Below, piece by piece: positions 1-6,260 of a stretch of 10,363 nt of DNA. Location of the stretch: contig JAHFQQ010000114.1 of assembly GCA_023259235.1 (NCBI GenBank), positions 1 to 10,363 of the forward strand, in the 5' to 3' direction. Position 1 is the stretch's first letter; every line of letters begins with the position of its first letter. This stretch comes from Polaromonas sp. (lineage in GTDB: Bacteria > Pseudomonadota > Gammaproteobacteria > Burkholderiales > Burkholderiaceae_C). Under the pieces are notes generated by a model. It was not told the DNA's origin. It saw only the letters and a list, made by a program, of their open reading frames with translations, and did no database searches. The position numbers were made by a program, and so were the translations under genes.

Positions 1-2325
1 CCGGTGGTGCTGTTTGATCTGCCTGCCAGGGAAGGTCCGAAAAATGGCATCGTTACCCGGGCGATCGATGGGCTGAAGAAGCTCAAGCCCGCGCCGCTCG
101 GCGTGGCGGAAGATGCAGGCCTGATTCAGCAGGCCAATTACGAAGAGCATATGGAGCAGCTCAGGGAGTGCGACCTGATCATCGAGGCGATTGCCGAGCG
201 CATGGACTGGAAGACCGATCTGTACCACAAGATCGCGCCCTTCATCGCCGAAGGCGCCATCGTCGCCAGCAACACCTCGGGCCTGTCGATCACCACGCTG
301 AGCCAGGCGCTGCCCGAGTCCATCAAGCCGCGTTTTTGCGGCATCCATTTCTTCAACCCGCCGCGCTACATGACGCTGGTGGAACTGATCAACACGCCGA
401 CCACCGAGGCCAGCGTGCTGGATGATCTGGAAGCCTTTGCCGTCAGCGCGCTGGGCAAGGGCGTGATCCGCGCCCATGACACGCCCAATTTCATCGCCAA
501 CCGCGTCGGCATTGCCGGCATGCTGGCCACCATCAGGGAGGCCGAAACCTTTGGCCTGAGCTACGACGTGGTCGATGACCTGACCGGCAAGAAGCTGGGC
601 CGCGCCAGCTCGGGCACTTTCCGCACCGCTGACGTGGTGGGGCTCGACACCATGGCGCACGTCATCAAGACGCTGCAGGACAACCTCGGCCCCGACAAGA
701 CGCCCGACCCGTTCTCGGACATGTATGGCACGCCGCCCGTGCTTGCCAGGCTGCTCGAAGCCAAGAGTCTGGGTCAAAAGAGCGGTGCGGGCTTCTACAA
801 GAAGGTCGGTCGCGATATTTTGCGGCTGGATCCGCAAAGCATGGAATACGTCACGGGTGGCGCCAAGGCGGACGACGTGGTTGGCCGGATGCTGAAAAAG
901 CCGGCGGGCGAGCGCCTGGGGCTGTTGCGGCAAGCCGAAGGCGCCGAGGCGCGCTTTCTGTGGGCCGTGCTGCGCGATCAGTTTCACTATGCCGCCGTGC
1001 ACCTGGGGGCGATTGCCGAAACCGCTCGCGATATTGACTTCGCCATGCGCTGGGGCTTTGGCAGCAAGCAGGGCCCGTTCGAGTTGTGGCAAGAGGCCGG
1101 CTGGCTGCAGGTGGCTGGCTGGATCCAGCAGGACATCGACGCGGGCAAGGCGCTGTGCAAAGCTCCATTGCCGGATTGGGTGTTCAAAGGACCGGTGGCC
1201 GACGCCGGCGGCGTACATACTGCAGCAGGCTCATGGAGCGCTTCGGCGAAAAAATTCATTCCACGGCGCGGCCTGCCGGTTTATGAGCGCCAGCTTTTTC
1301 CCGAAGATGTGCTGGGCGCCCAGGCACCCGCTTTTCAAACCGCGGGAACGACGCTGCACGAAGATGATTCGATTCGCCTGTGGGCGCCTGGCGGCGACCA
1401 GGGCGACGTGCTGATCGCCAGCATCAAGACCAAGATGCACGCCATCAACACCGACGTGACCGAGGGCCTGGCCCTGGGCGTGGATCTGGCCGAGAAAAAC
1501 TACAAAGGTTTGGTGATCTGGTCCAACGACGAGATGTTTTCGGCCGGCGCCGACCTGCAAGCCATGCTGCCCGCCTTTCTCATGGGCGGCGCCAGGGCGA
1601 TCGAAGGCGCCGAGGCCGAGTTGCAGCGTGTCATGCTCAGGCTGCGCTACGCGGCGGTGCCCGTGGTGGCGGCCGTACGCGGCCTGGCGCTCGGTGGCGG
1701 CTGTGAAATGGCGGTGTATTCGGCCCGGCGCGTTGCCGCCATGGAAAGCTACATCGGCCTGGTTGAAGTCGGCGTCGGCCTGGTGCCCGGCGGTGGCGGC
1801 CTGACCTATATCGCGCGCCGCGCCGCTGAAAATGCCGCCACATCAATCGGCAAGGATTTGCTGCCGTTCCTCATGGAAGGCTTCACCGCGGCTGCCATGG
1901 CCACGGTCGGAACCGGCGCGATCGACAGCCGCAGGATCGGTTACCTGCAGGGCTGCGACGTGATCGTTCCCAACAAGAACGAGCTGCTGTTTGTGGCGCT
2001 GGGTGAAGCGCGCGCCATGTTTGACGCCGGCTATCGGCCACCGCACCGGCGGCTCTTCCCGGTGGCGGGACGCAGCGGCGTGGCCACCATCAAGGGGCAA
2101 CTGGTCAACCTGCGCGACGGCGGCTTCATCAGCGCGCACGACTATCACATTGCCAGCCTGATCGCGGGCGTCGTCTGCGGTGGCGACGTCGATGCCGGCA
2201 CGCTGGTAACCGAAGAGTACCTGATGATGCTGGAGCGAAAGGCTTTTTGCTCGCTGCTTGAACACCCCAAGACGCAGGAACGCATCATGGGCATGATGAG
2301 CACCGGCAAGCCGGTGCGCAATTGA
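1..2325 (+). CDS. 3-hydroxyacyl-CoA dehydrogenase/enoyl-CoA hydratase fusion, 5' partial
   Basis: Bifunctional beta-oxidation enzyme expected to hydrate 2-enoyl-CoA and oxidise 3-hydroxyacyl-CoA with NAD+ in the cytoplasm. The reading frame is open from base 1, so the GTG at 4 is not the true start. Roughly 30 N-terminal residues, including the Gly-rich NAD motif, should lie upstream. Numbering from base 4, the dehydrogenase comes first: HFFNPP with catalytic His115, Glu127 twelve residues later (the His-Glu dyad) and Asn166 in FIANR. A second partial C-terminal dehydrogenase domain follows at about 310-385. A crotonase domain lies at about 450-640 with GGGCE (Glu568) and VEVGVGLVPGGGG (Glu588), so both hydratase glutamates are present. 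Dehydrogenase-before-hydratase is the reverse of E. coli FadB and matches the FadN (YusL) type. The thiolase follows 103 nt downstream. Family identity is secure; substrate range is unknown. Confidence 0.95.
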   Translation, partial: PVVLFDLPAREGPKNGIVTRAIDGLKKLKPAPLGVAEDAGLIQQANYEEHMEQLRECDLIIEAIAERMDWKTDLYHKIAPFIAEGAIVASNTSGLSITTLSQALPESIKPRFCGIHFFNPPRYMTLVELINTPTTEASVLDDLEAFAVSALGKGVIRAHDTPNFIANRVGIAGMLATIREAETFGLSYDVVDDLTGKKLGRASSGTFRTADVVGLDTMAHVIKTLQDNLGPDKTPDPFSDMYGTPPVLARLLEAKSLGQKSGAGFYKKVGRDILRLDPQSMEYVTGGAKADDVVGRMLKKPAGERLGLLRQAEGAEARFLWAVLRDQFHYAAVHLGAIAETARDIDFAMRWGFGSKQGPFELWQEAGWLQVAGWIQQDIDAGKALCKAPLPDWVFKGPVADAGGVHTAAGSWSASAKKFIPRRGLPVYERQLFPEDVLGAQAPAFQTAGTTLHEDDSIRLWAPGGDQGDVLIASIKTKMHAINTDVTEGLALGVDLAEKNYKGLVIWSNDEMFSAGADLQAMLPAFLMGGARAIEGAEAELQRVMLRLRYAAVPVVAAVRGLALGGGCEMAVYSARRVAAMESYIGLVEVGVGLVPGGGGLTYIARRAAENAATSIGKDLLPFLMEGFTAAAMATVGTGAIDSRRIGYLQGCDVIVPNKNELLFVALGEARAMFDAGYRPPHRRLFPVAGRSGVATIKGQLVNLRDGGFISAHDYHIASLIAGVVCGGDVDAGTLVTEEYLMMLERKAFCSLLEHPKTQERIMGMMSTGKPVRN

Positions 2326-2362
2326 ATCAGCCGCCGAAAAGGATACACCCCCCTCAAGACGG

Positions 2363-2401
2363 CAACACCAGCAGCCCGGCAAAGCCGGCTGCGCGGTGTT
2401 G
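2363..2401 (+). promoter_or_regulatory. Intercistronic stem-loop between fusion dehydrogenase and thiolase genes
   Basis: The 7-nt arm CAACACC (2363-2369) pairs with GGTGTTG (2395-2401). The inner arms pair GCAGC with GCTGC and CGGC with GCCG, around an AAA loop (2381-2383). This gives about 16 base pairs with two small bulges. No U-run follows, so a classical intrinsic terminator is unlikely. An mRNA-processing, 3'-end protection or partial attenuation element is the likelier role. The thiolase Shine-Dalgarno (2417-2422) lies just outside the stem. Confidence 0.6.
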
Positions 2402-2428
2402 ACTGAATGGATTTCCAAGGAGTTACGC

Positions 2429-3625
2429 ATGAAGCAAGTTCAAGACGCCTACATCGTTGCCGCCACGCGCACGCCCATAGGCCGTTCGCACCGCGGGTTT
2501 TTTCGCAATACCCGGCCTGACGACCTGCTGGTCAAGGTTTTGCAGGCGGCGCTGGCGCAAGTGCCTACGCTGGATCCGAAGGCGATAGAAGACATTATTT
2601 GCGGTTGCGCGATTCCGGAAGGCCCGCAGGGCCTGAACATTGCCCGCATTGGCGCGGTGCTGGCGGGTTTGCCCACCAGCGTTGGCGGCGTCACCGTCAA
2701 CCGGTTTTGCGCATCGGGCCTGTCCGCCGTGCAAATGGCCGCGGACCGTATTCGCGTGGGCGAGGCCGATGTCATCATCGCCGCGGGCGCGGAAAGCATG
2801 AGCATGGTGCCGATGTCGGGCAACTCCCCGTCGCTGTCGCCCGCCATGTTTGCCAACGATAAGAACGTCGGCATTGCCTACGGCATGGGCCTGACGGCCG
2901 AGAAGGTGGCGCGACAATGGAAGGTCTCGCGCGAGGCGCAAGACCAGTTCGCCTACGCCTCCCACATGAAGGCGCTCAAGGCGCAGCAGGCGGGCGAGTT
3001 CACTGCCGAAATGACCCCGGTTGAAGTGACTGATCGCAGCGCCGATCTGCAAACCGGTGAAGTCATCGCCACCACGCGCACCGTCAGCCTGGACGAAGGT
3101 GCGCGGCCTGACACTACGCTCGAAGGGCTGGCGAAACTCAAGACGCCATTCGCGGCGCGCGGCTCGGTGACGGCGGGCAACAGTTCGCAAACCTCCGACG
3201 GCGCTGGTGCGCTGGTTCTGGCCAGCGAAAAAGCCGTCAGGGAATATGGCCTCAAACCGCTGGCGCGCTTTGTGAGCTTTGCCGCCCGGGGCGTGCCGCC
3301 GCAGTTCATGGGCATCGGGCCGATCGAAGCGATTCCGGCGGCGCTGCGCCATGCGGGCCTGAAACTCGACGACATCGGCTGGTTCGAGCTCAACGAAGCC
3401 TTTGCCGCGCAGTCGCTGGCGGTCATCAACACGCTGGGTTTGAACGCAGACAAGGTCAACCCCATGGGTGGCGCGATTGCGCTGGGCCATCCGCTGGGCG
3501 CCACCGGAGCGATTCGCTCGGCCACGGTGATTCATGCGCTGCAACGGCATCAGTTGAAATATGGCATGGTCACCATGTGTGTTGGCATGGGTCAGGGCGC
3601 CGCCGGTATTTTCGAGCGGGTCTGA
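2429..3625 (+). CDS. Acetyl-CoA C-acyltransferase (thiolase)
   Basis: Degradative-type thiolase of 398 residues, the normal family length. It cleaves 3-ketoacyl-CoA with CoA to release acetyl-CoA (or another short acyl-CoA) and a shortened acyl-CoA. The ATG at 2429 is chosen because AAGGAG (2417-2422) sits 6 nt upstream and the N-terminus then reads MKQVQDAYIVAATRTPIG, typical of the family; an upstream in-frame TTG at 2396 adds non-family sequence. The nucleophilic Cys94 lies in NRFCASGL, the NEAFA motif is present, His354 lies in GHPLGATG, and the second catalytic Cys384 lies in CVGMGQGAA, so the active site is complete. It pairs naturally with the upstream fusion enzyme, as fadA does with fadN or fadB. 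Whether it prefers long-chain or special substrates cannot be told from sequence. Confidence 0.95.
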   Translation: MKQVQDAYIVAATRTPIGRSHRGFFRNTRPDDLLVKVLQAALAQVPTLDPKAIEDIICGCAIPEGPQGLNIARIGAVLAGLPTSVGGVTVNRFCASGLSAVQMAADRIRVGEADVIIAAGAESMSMVPMSGNSPSLSPAMFANDKNVGIAYGMGLTAEKVARQWKVSREAQDQFAYASHMKALKAQQAGEFTAEMTPVEVTDRSADLQTGEVIATTRTVSLDEGARPDTTLEGLAKLKTPFAARGSVTAGNSSQTSDGAGALVLASEKAVREYGLKPLARFVSFAARGVPPQFMGIGPIEAIPAALRHAGLKLDDIGWFELNEAFAAQSLAVINTLGLNADKVNPMGGAIALGHPLGATGAIRSATVIHALQRHQLKYGMVTMCVGMGQGAAGIFERV

Positions 3626-3680
3626 CGATTTCCTGAAGTGTTTTGGTGCCTTTGCCCCGGCCGGATAAGCGAGTCATGCT

Positions 3681-3698
3681 ATTTATTACGTAGTAAAT
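3681..3698. promoter_or_regulatory. Operator-like palindrome ATTTATTACGTAGTAAAT
   Basis: An 18-bp inverted repeat centred on TACGTA, with 8 of 9 base pairs matching (the odd pair is T3686/G3693). It lies 45 nt before the start of the small ORF at 3744 and is far more AT-rich than its surroundings. The size and symmetry resemble sites for dimeric TetR- or MarR-type repressors that control acyl-CoA and aromatic catabolism. I could not place a convincing -35/-10 pair next to it, and which regulator binds is unknown. Confidence 0.5.
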
Positions 3699-3743
3699 TG
3701 AAATAGCCCAAGATTCCAGGCAGCCTGCGAATAGGAGACCACC

Positions 3744-3842
3744 ATGTGCATGCAGACACTCAGTTCCGGCGCGGCGCAACTTGCCACCCGCGTATGTGCC
3801 AGCGGGGCCTTTATTACCAACACCAGCCAGGAGCCCAAATGA
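3744..3842 (+). CDS. Small ORF (32 residues) overlapping the SDR start
   Basis: Unrecognised 32-residue ORF beginning MCMQTLSSGAAQ and ending NTSQEPK. It has a strong Shine-Dalgarno, AGGAG at 3733-3737, 6 nt before the ATG. Its TGA overlaps the ATG of the next gene as ATGA (3839-3842), the classic arrangement for translational coupling. No membrane segment or signal peptide is evident; it has two Cys residues and many Ser, Thr and Ala. It could be a leader peptide controlling SDR translation, a small functional protein, or a degenerate remnant. The good ribosome site and exact overlap argue that it is at least translated. No function is assigned. Confidence 0.5.
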   Translation: MCMQTLSSGAAQLATRVCASGAFITNTSQEPK

Positions 3843-4591
3843 AGTCTTTCAAGGCACCTGCATCGCCTCCTCCCGGCGTTGCATTGATCATAGGCGCGGG
3901 TGACGCCACCGGCGGCGCGATTGCACGACGCTTTGCGCGGGAAGGCTATACCACCTGCGTCACGCGCCGCAGCCTGGACAAGCTGCAGCCATTACTGGCG
4001 CAGATACGGGCTGACGGTGGAACGGTTCACGGCTTTGCCAGTGACGCCCGCAGGGAGGACGAAGTGACTGCGCTGGTTGAGCAGATTGAAAGCAGCATCG
4101 CGCCGATCGAGGTGCTGGTTTTCAACATCGGCGCCAATGCGCCAGCCAGCATCCTGGAGGAAACTGCGCGCAAGTATTTCAAGATCTGGGAGATGGCCTG
4201 CCTGGGCGGTTTTCTCAACGGTCGCGAAGTGGCCAGGCGCATGGTGCAGCGCGGGCGCGGCACCATCATCTTCACCGGCGCGACTGCGTCGCTGCGCGGC
4301 AGCGCCAACTTTGCGGCTTTTGCCGGTGCCAAAATGGCACTGCGGGCACTGGCGCAGAGCATGGCGCGCGAGCTTGGACCGCGCGGCCTGCATGTGGCGC
4401 ATGTGGTGATCGACGGCGCGATCGATACCGCCTTCATCCGCGACAATTTTCCCGAGCGCTACGCGCTCAAGGAGCAGCAAGGCATTGTCAACCCCGAGCA
4501 CATTGCCGAAACTTACTGGATGCTGCACCAGCAGCCTCGCGATGCCTGGACGCACGAAATGGACTTGCGGCCGTGGTGCGAGAAATTCTGA
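3839..4591 (+). CDS. SDR-family oxidoreductase lacking the catalytic Tyr
   Basis: Short-chain dehydrogenase/reductase-fold protein of 250 residues. The ATG at 3839 is preferred: AGGAG (3829-3833) is 5 nt upstream and the protein begins MKSFKAPASPPPGVALIIGAG. The 31-codon in-frame extension to GTG 3746 would read through sequence used by the small ORF. The dinucleotide motif is atypical (GAGDATGG, residues 19-26, instead of TGxxxGxG) and the usual NNAG is NIGA. Ser151 is present, but the YxxxK motif reads F161-A-G-A-K165, so Phe replaces the catalytic Tyr while Lys is kept. From memory this matches a recognised SDR subgroup with Phe at this site (CDD SDR_c10, cd05373), so it is probably not a recent mutation. 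The true reaction, or whether it is a classical oxidoreductase at all, is unclear. The next gene starts 9 nt after the stop, so they are very likely cotranscribed. Confidence 0.85.
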   Translation: MKSFKAPASPPPGVALIIGAGDATGGAIARRFAREGYTTCVTRRSLDKLQPLLAQIRADGGTVHGFASDARREDEVTALVEQIESSIAPIEVLVFNIGANAPASILEETARKYFKIWEMACLGGFLNGREVARRMVQRGRGTIIFTGATASLRGSANFAAFAGAKMALRALAQSMARELGPRGLHVAHVVIDGAIDTAFIRDNFPERYALKEQQGIVNPEHIAETYWMLHQQPRDAWTHEMDLRPWCEKF

Positions 4592-4600
4592 AAGGGCATC

Positions 4601-5194
4601 ATGAGCAAATCGGTTGATTTTTACTTTGATTTTGGCAGTCCGGCAGCTTACCTGGCGTGGACGCAGTTGCCCAAAATCTGCGCTGACAGCGGTGCAACGC
4701 TGAACTACAGGCCGATGCTGCTTGGCGGTGTGTTTCAGGCTACCGGCAACCGTGCGCCGATCTCTGTTCCACTCAAGGGCAGTTATCTGTTTGACGACCT
4801 CGGGCGCTTTGCCAGGCGTTATGGCGTGGCCTTCAGGAACAACCCGTTTTTTCCGGTCAACACCATCACGCTGATGCGCGCCGCCAGCGGCCTGCAAATG
4901 CGCGCCGACCCGCGCTTTGAGGGCTTTGTCAAGGCGATGTTCGAAGCGATGTGGGTCAACGCCAAAAACCTGGGCGATGCGGCCACGCTCGCCGGGGTGC
5001 TGACAGCGGCAGGCCTGAATGCTGATGAACTGCTGGCGCTGGCCGCCGAGCCCGCGGTAAAAGACCGGCTGCGCACCGAGACCGAGGCGGCCGTGGCGCG
5101 CGGCGTCTTTGGCGCGCCAACCATGTTTGTCGGCAACACCATGTACTGGGGCCAGGACCGGCTGGACTTTGTGCGCGAAGCGCTGAGCCCCTGA
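4601..5194 (+). CDS. 2-hydroxychromene-2-carboxylate isomerase-like protein (DsbA/GST-kappa fold)
   Basis: 197-residue thioredoxin-fold protein of the DsbA/HCCA isomerase family. The founding member, NahD of naphthalene degradation, uses glutathione to isomerise 2-hydroxychromene-2-carboxylate to trans-o-hydroxybenzylidenepyruvate. The N-terminal strand DFYFDFGSPAAY carries Ser13, the equivalent of the glutathione-activating Ser, and there is no CxxC, so it is not a disulfide oxidoreductase. GVFGAPTMFVG near residue 170 is the cis-Pro segment and the C-terminus WGQDRLDFVREAL is family-typical. The ATG at 4601 has an AAAGGG Shine-Dalgarno (4591-4596). It follows the SDR by 9 nt. No naphthalene dioxygenase genes are in the window, so the substrate here may be another enone or cyclic intermediate. 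Family assignment is firm; the specific activity is inferred. Confidence 0.9.
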   Translation: MSKSVDFYFDFGSPAAYLAWTQLPKICADSGATLNYRPMLLGGVFQATGNRAPISVPLKGSYLFDDLGRFARRYGVAFRNNPFFPVNTITLMRAASGLQMRADPRFEGFVKAMFEAMWVNAKNLGDAATLAGVLTAAGLNADELLALAAEPAVKDRLRTETEAAVARGVFGAPTMFVGNTMYWGQDRLDFVREALSP

Positions 5195-5216
5195 ATGCTT
5201 GCCGCGTTTTCACTAA

Positions 5217-5375
5217 GGGCCCGTTCAGAAATAACTTGCACATTTGACTCGCCAGCTTCGGGCGCGCTGCGTTGTTGCGAATCGCTTGTGTGGCATAGCC
5301 ACACGGCACGCTTCGCGCCTAGCATCGCATCCCGAATCCGACGGCCAAATGCACAACTCATTCCCGAACGGGCCC
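5217..5375. mobile_element. MITE-like 159-bp palindromic element
   Basis: Terminal inverted repeats GGGCCCGTTC (5217-5226) and GAACGGGCCC (5366-5375) are perfect, and TAA lies directly outside both ends (5214-5216 and 5376-5378), consistent with a 3-bp target duplication. Further in, TTGCACATTTG (5236-5246) faces CAAATGCACAA (5346-5356) with 9 of 11 matching. The exact centre (5296) is a 7-bp hairpin GTGTGGC-ATA-GCCACAC (5288-5304). The whole unit can therefore fold into one long imperfect hairpin. It has no plausible protein. A non-autonomous relative of an IS5-superfamily element is my best guess, from the 3-bp TNA-like duplication and GG-starting ends. It separates two catabolic genes and ends 34 nt before the next start codon. 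Confidence 0.75.
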
Positions 5376-5409
5376 TAACCCCTGATTTTTTCAACTTCAA
5401 AGATTGTTT

Positions 5410-6186
5410 ATGAGCCATTCATTCAAAGACATCCTGGTTCACACTGAAGACGGCGTGATGACCGTCACGCTCAATCGCGTGGACAAGAAAAACTCCATCA
5501 CCTTCCTCATGTACGGGGCCATGGCCGACGCGCTGGAGTCGGCCAACCACGATGCGGCCGTGCGCGCGGTGGTGATCCAGGGCCACGAAAGCATTTTTTC
5601 GGCGGGCAACGACATTGGAGATTTTTTGAACCAGCCGCCAGCCACGCAGGATTCGCCGGTGTTTCGCTTTCTGCGCGGCATCAGCAGCTTTCCCAAGCCC
5701 CTCGTCGCCGCGGTGTGCGGACCGGCAGTCGGCATCGGCACCACCCTGCTGCTGCATTGCGACCTGGTCTATGCGGGCGATAACGCGGCGTTTTCCATGC
5801 CCTTTGTCAACCTCGGCCTGTGCCCGGAAGCCGCTTCGAGCTTTCTGGTGCCGCAGCTCATGGGCCACCGGCGCGCCGCCGAAGCGCTGCTGCTGGGTGA
5901 ACCCTTCAGTGCGGAAACCGCTTTGGAGATCGGCCTGATCAACCGCATCGTTGCGCCGCTGCAAGCCAACGCGCTGGCCCGGCGGCAGGCCCTCAAGCTG
6001 GTGGCCAAACCGCTCACGTCGCTGTTGGAGACCAAGCGCCTCATGAAAAAGCACAACGCTGGCATGGTGGCCGAGCGCATGGCTGAAGAAGGCGCAAGCT
6101 TTGGCCGCATGCTGCAGGAGCCGGCGGCCCGCGAGGCGTTCACGGCATTCATGGCCAAGCGCAAACCCGATTTTTCCAGGCTTTAA
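5410..6186 (+). CDS. Crotonase-family protein, likely enoyl-CoA isomerase-like
   Basis: 258-residue enoyl-CoA hydratase/isomerase superfamily protein beginning MSHSFKDILVHTEDGVMTVTLNR. The oxyanion-hole segment FSAGNDIGDF is present. Both glutamates of true hydratases are missing: the GGGCE position is Thr112 (GIGTT) and the second is Phe132 (MPFVNLG). Instead Glu140 lies in LGLCPEAASS, the position of the single catalytic Glu in yeast Eci1-type delta3,delta2-enoyl-CoA isomerases. The protein therefore probably shifts double bonds rather than adding water, although databases would usually call it an enoyl-CoA hydratase. The ATG at 5410 fits the family N-terminus, but only a weak AAAGA lies upstream; a TTG two codons earlier is less likely. 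The MITE-like element ends 34 nt before the start, so expression from upstream may have been altered. Confidence 0.9.
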   Translation: MSHSFKDILVHTEDGVMTVTLNRVDKKNSITFLMYGAMADALESANHDAAVRAVVIQGHESIFSAGNDIGDFLNQPPATQDSPVFRFLRGISSFPKPLVAAVCGPAVGIGTTLLLHCDLVYAGDNAAFSMPFVNLGLCPEAASSFLVPQLMGHRRAAEALLLGEPFSAETALEIGLINRIVAPLQANALARRQALKLVAKPLTSLLETKRLMKKHNAGMVAERMAEEGASFGRMLQEPAAREAFTAFMAKRKPDFSRL

Positions 6187-6190
6187 TATG

Positions 6191-6244
6191 AAAAACAGGG
6201 TTTTACCCACGTAGGCAGGGCTTGCGCAGCTATCAATGTAATAG
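6191..6244 (-). repeat. Candidate Comamonadaceae intergenic repeat, copy 1
   Basis: Read on the minus strand, this gap contains CTATTACATTGATAGCTGCG followed by a GC-rich part and a GGGTAAAACCC mini-hairpin. I recognise the GATAGCTGCGC style as common between genes in Polaromonas, Acidovorax and relatives. A diverged plus-strand copy may be present at 8066-8140. The assignment rests on memory and a short core, so confidence is low. Confidence 0.3.
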
Positions 6245-6260
6245 TGTCTCAGGAGGCATC

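Noticed and set aside
1843..2430. 195-codon minus-strand frame opposite the end of the fusion enzyme and the hairpin
   Set aside because: Shadow frame; no motifs, and the plus-strand frame is conserved to its stop.
2423..3550. Long open frame (375 codons) on the minus strand opposite the thiolase
   Set aside because: Composition-driven shadow frame in GC-rich DNA; Arg/His/Gln-rich product with no domain, opposite a fully conserved thiolase.
3655..3664. GC palindrome CCGGCCGG after the thiolase gene as a terminator
   Set aside because: Too short, has no loop or U-run; such sequences are common in GC-rich DNA.
3746..3838. N-terminal extension of the Phe-type SDR to GTG 3746
   Set aside because: The added residues do not look like an SDR N-terminus; ATG 3839 has its own Shine-Dalgarno and the region is better explained by the small ORF in another frame.
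4601..5194. Naphthalene-degradation (nahD) assignment for the HCCA isomerase-like gene
   Set aside because: No other naphthalene genes in view; the family is broad, so the specific pathway name is not supported.
5195..5413. 72-codon plus-strand frame directly after the HCCA isomerase-like gene
   Set aside because: It consists almost entirely of the palindromic MITE-like element and has no ribosome site or protein similarity.
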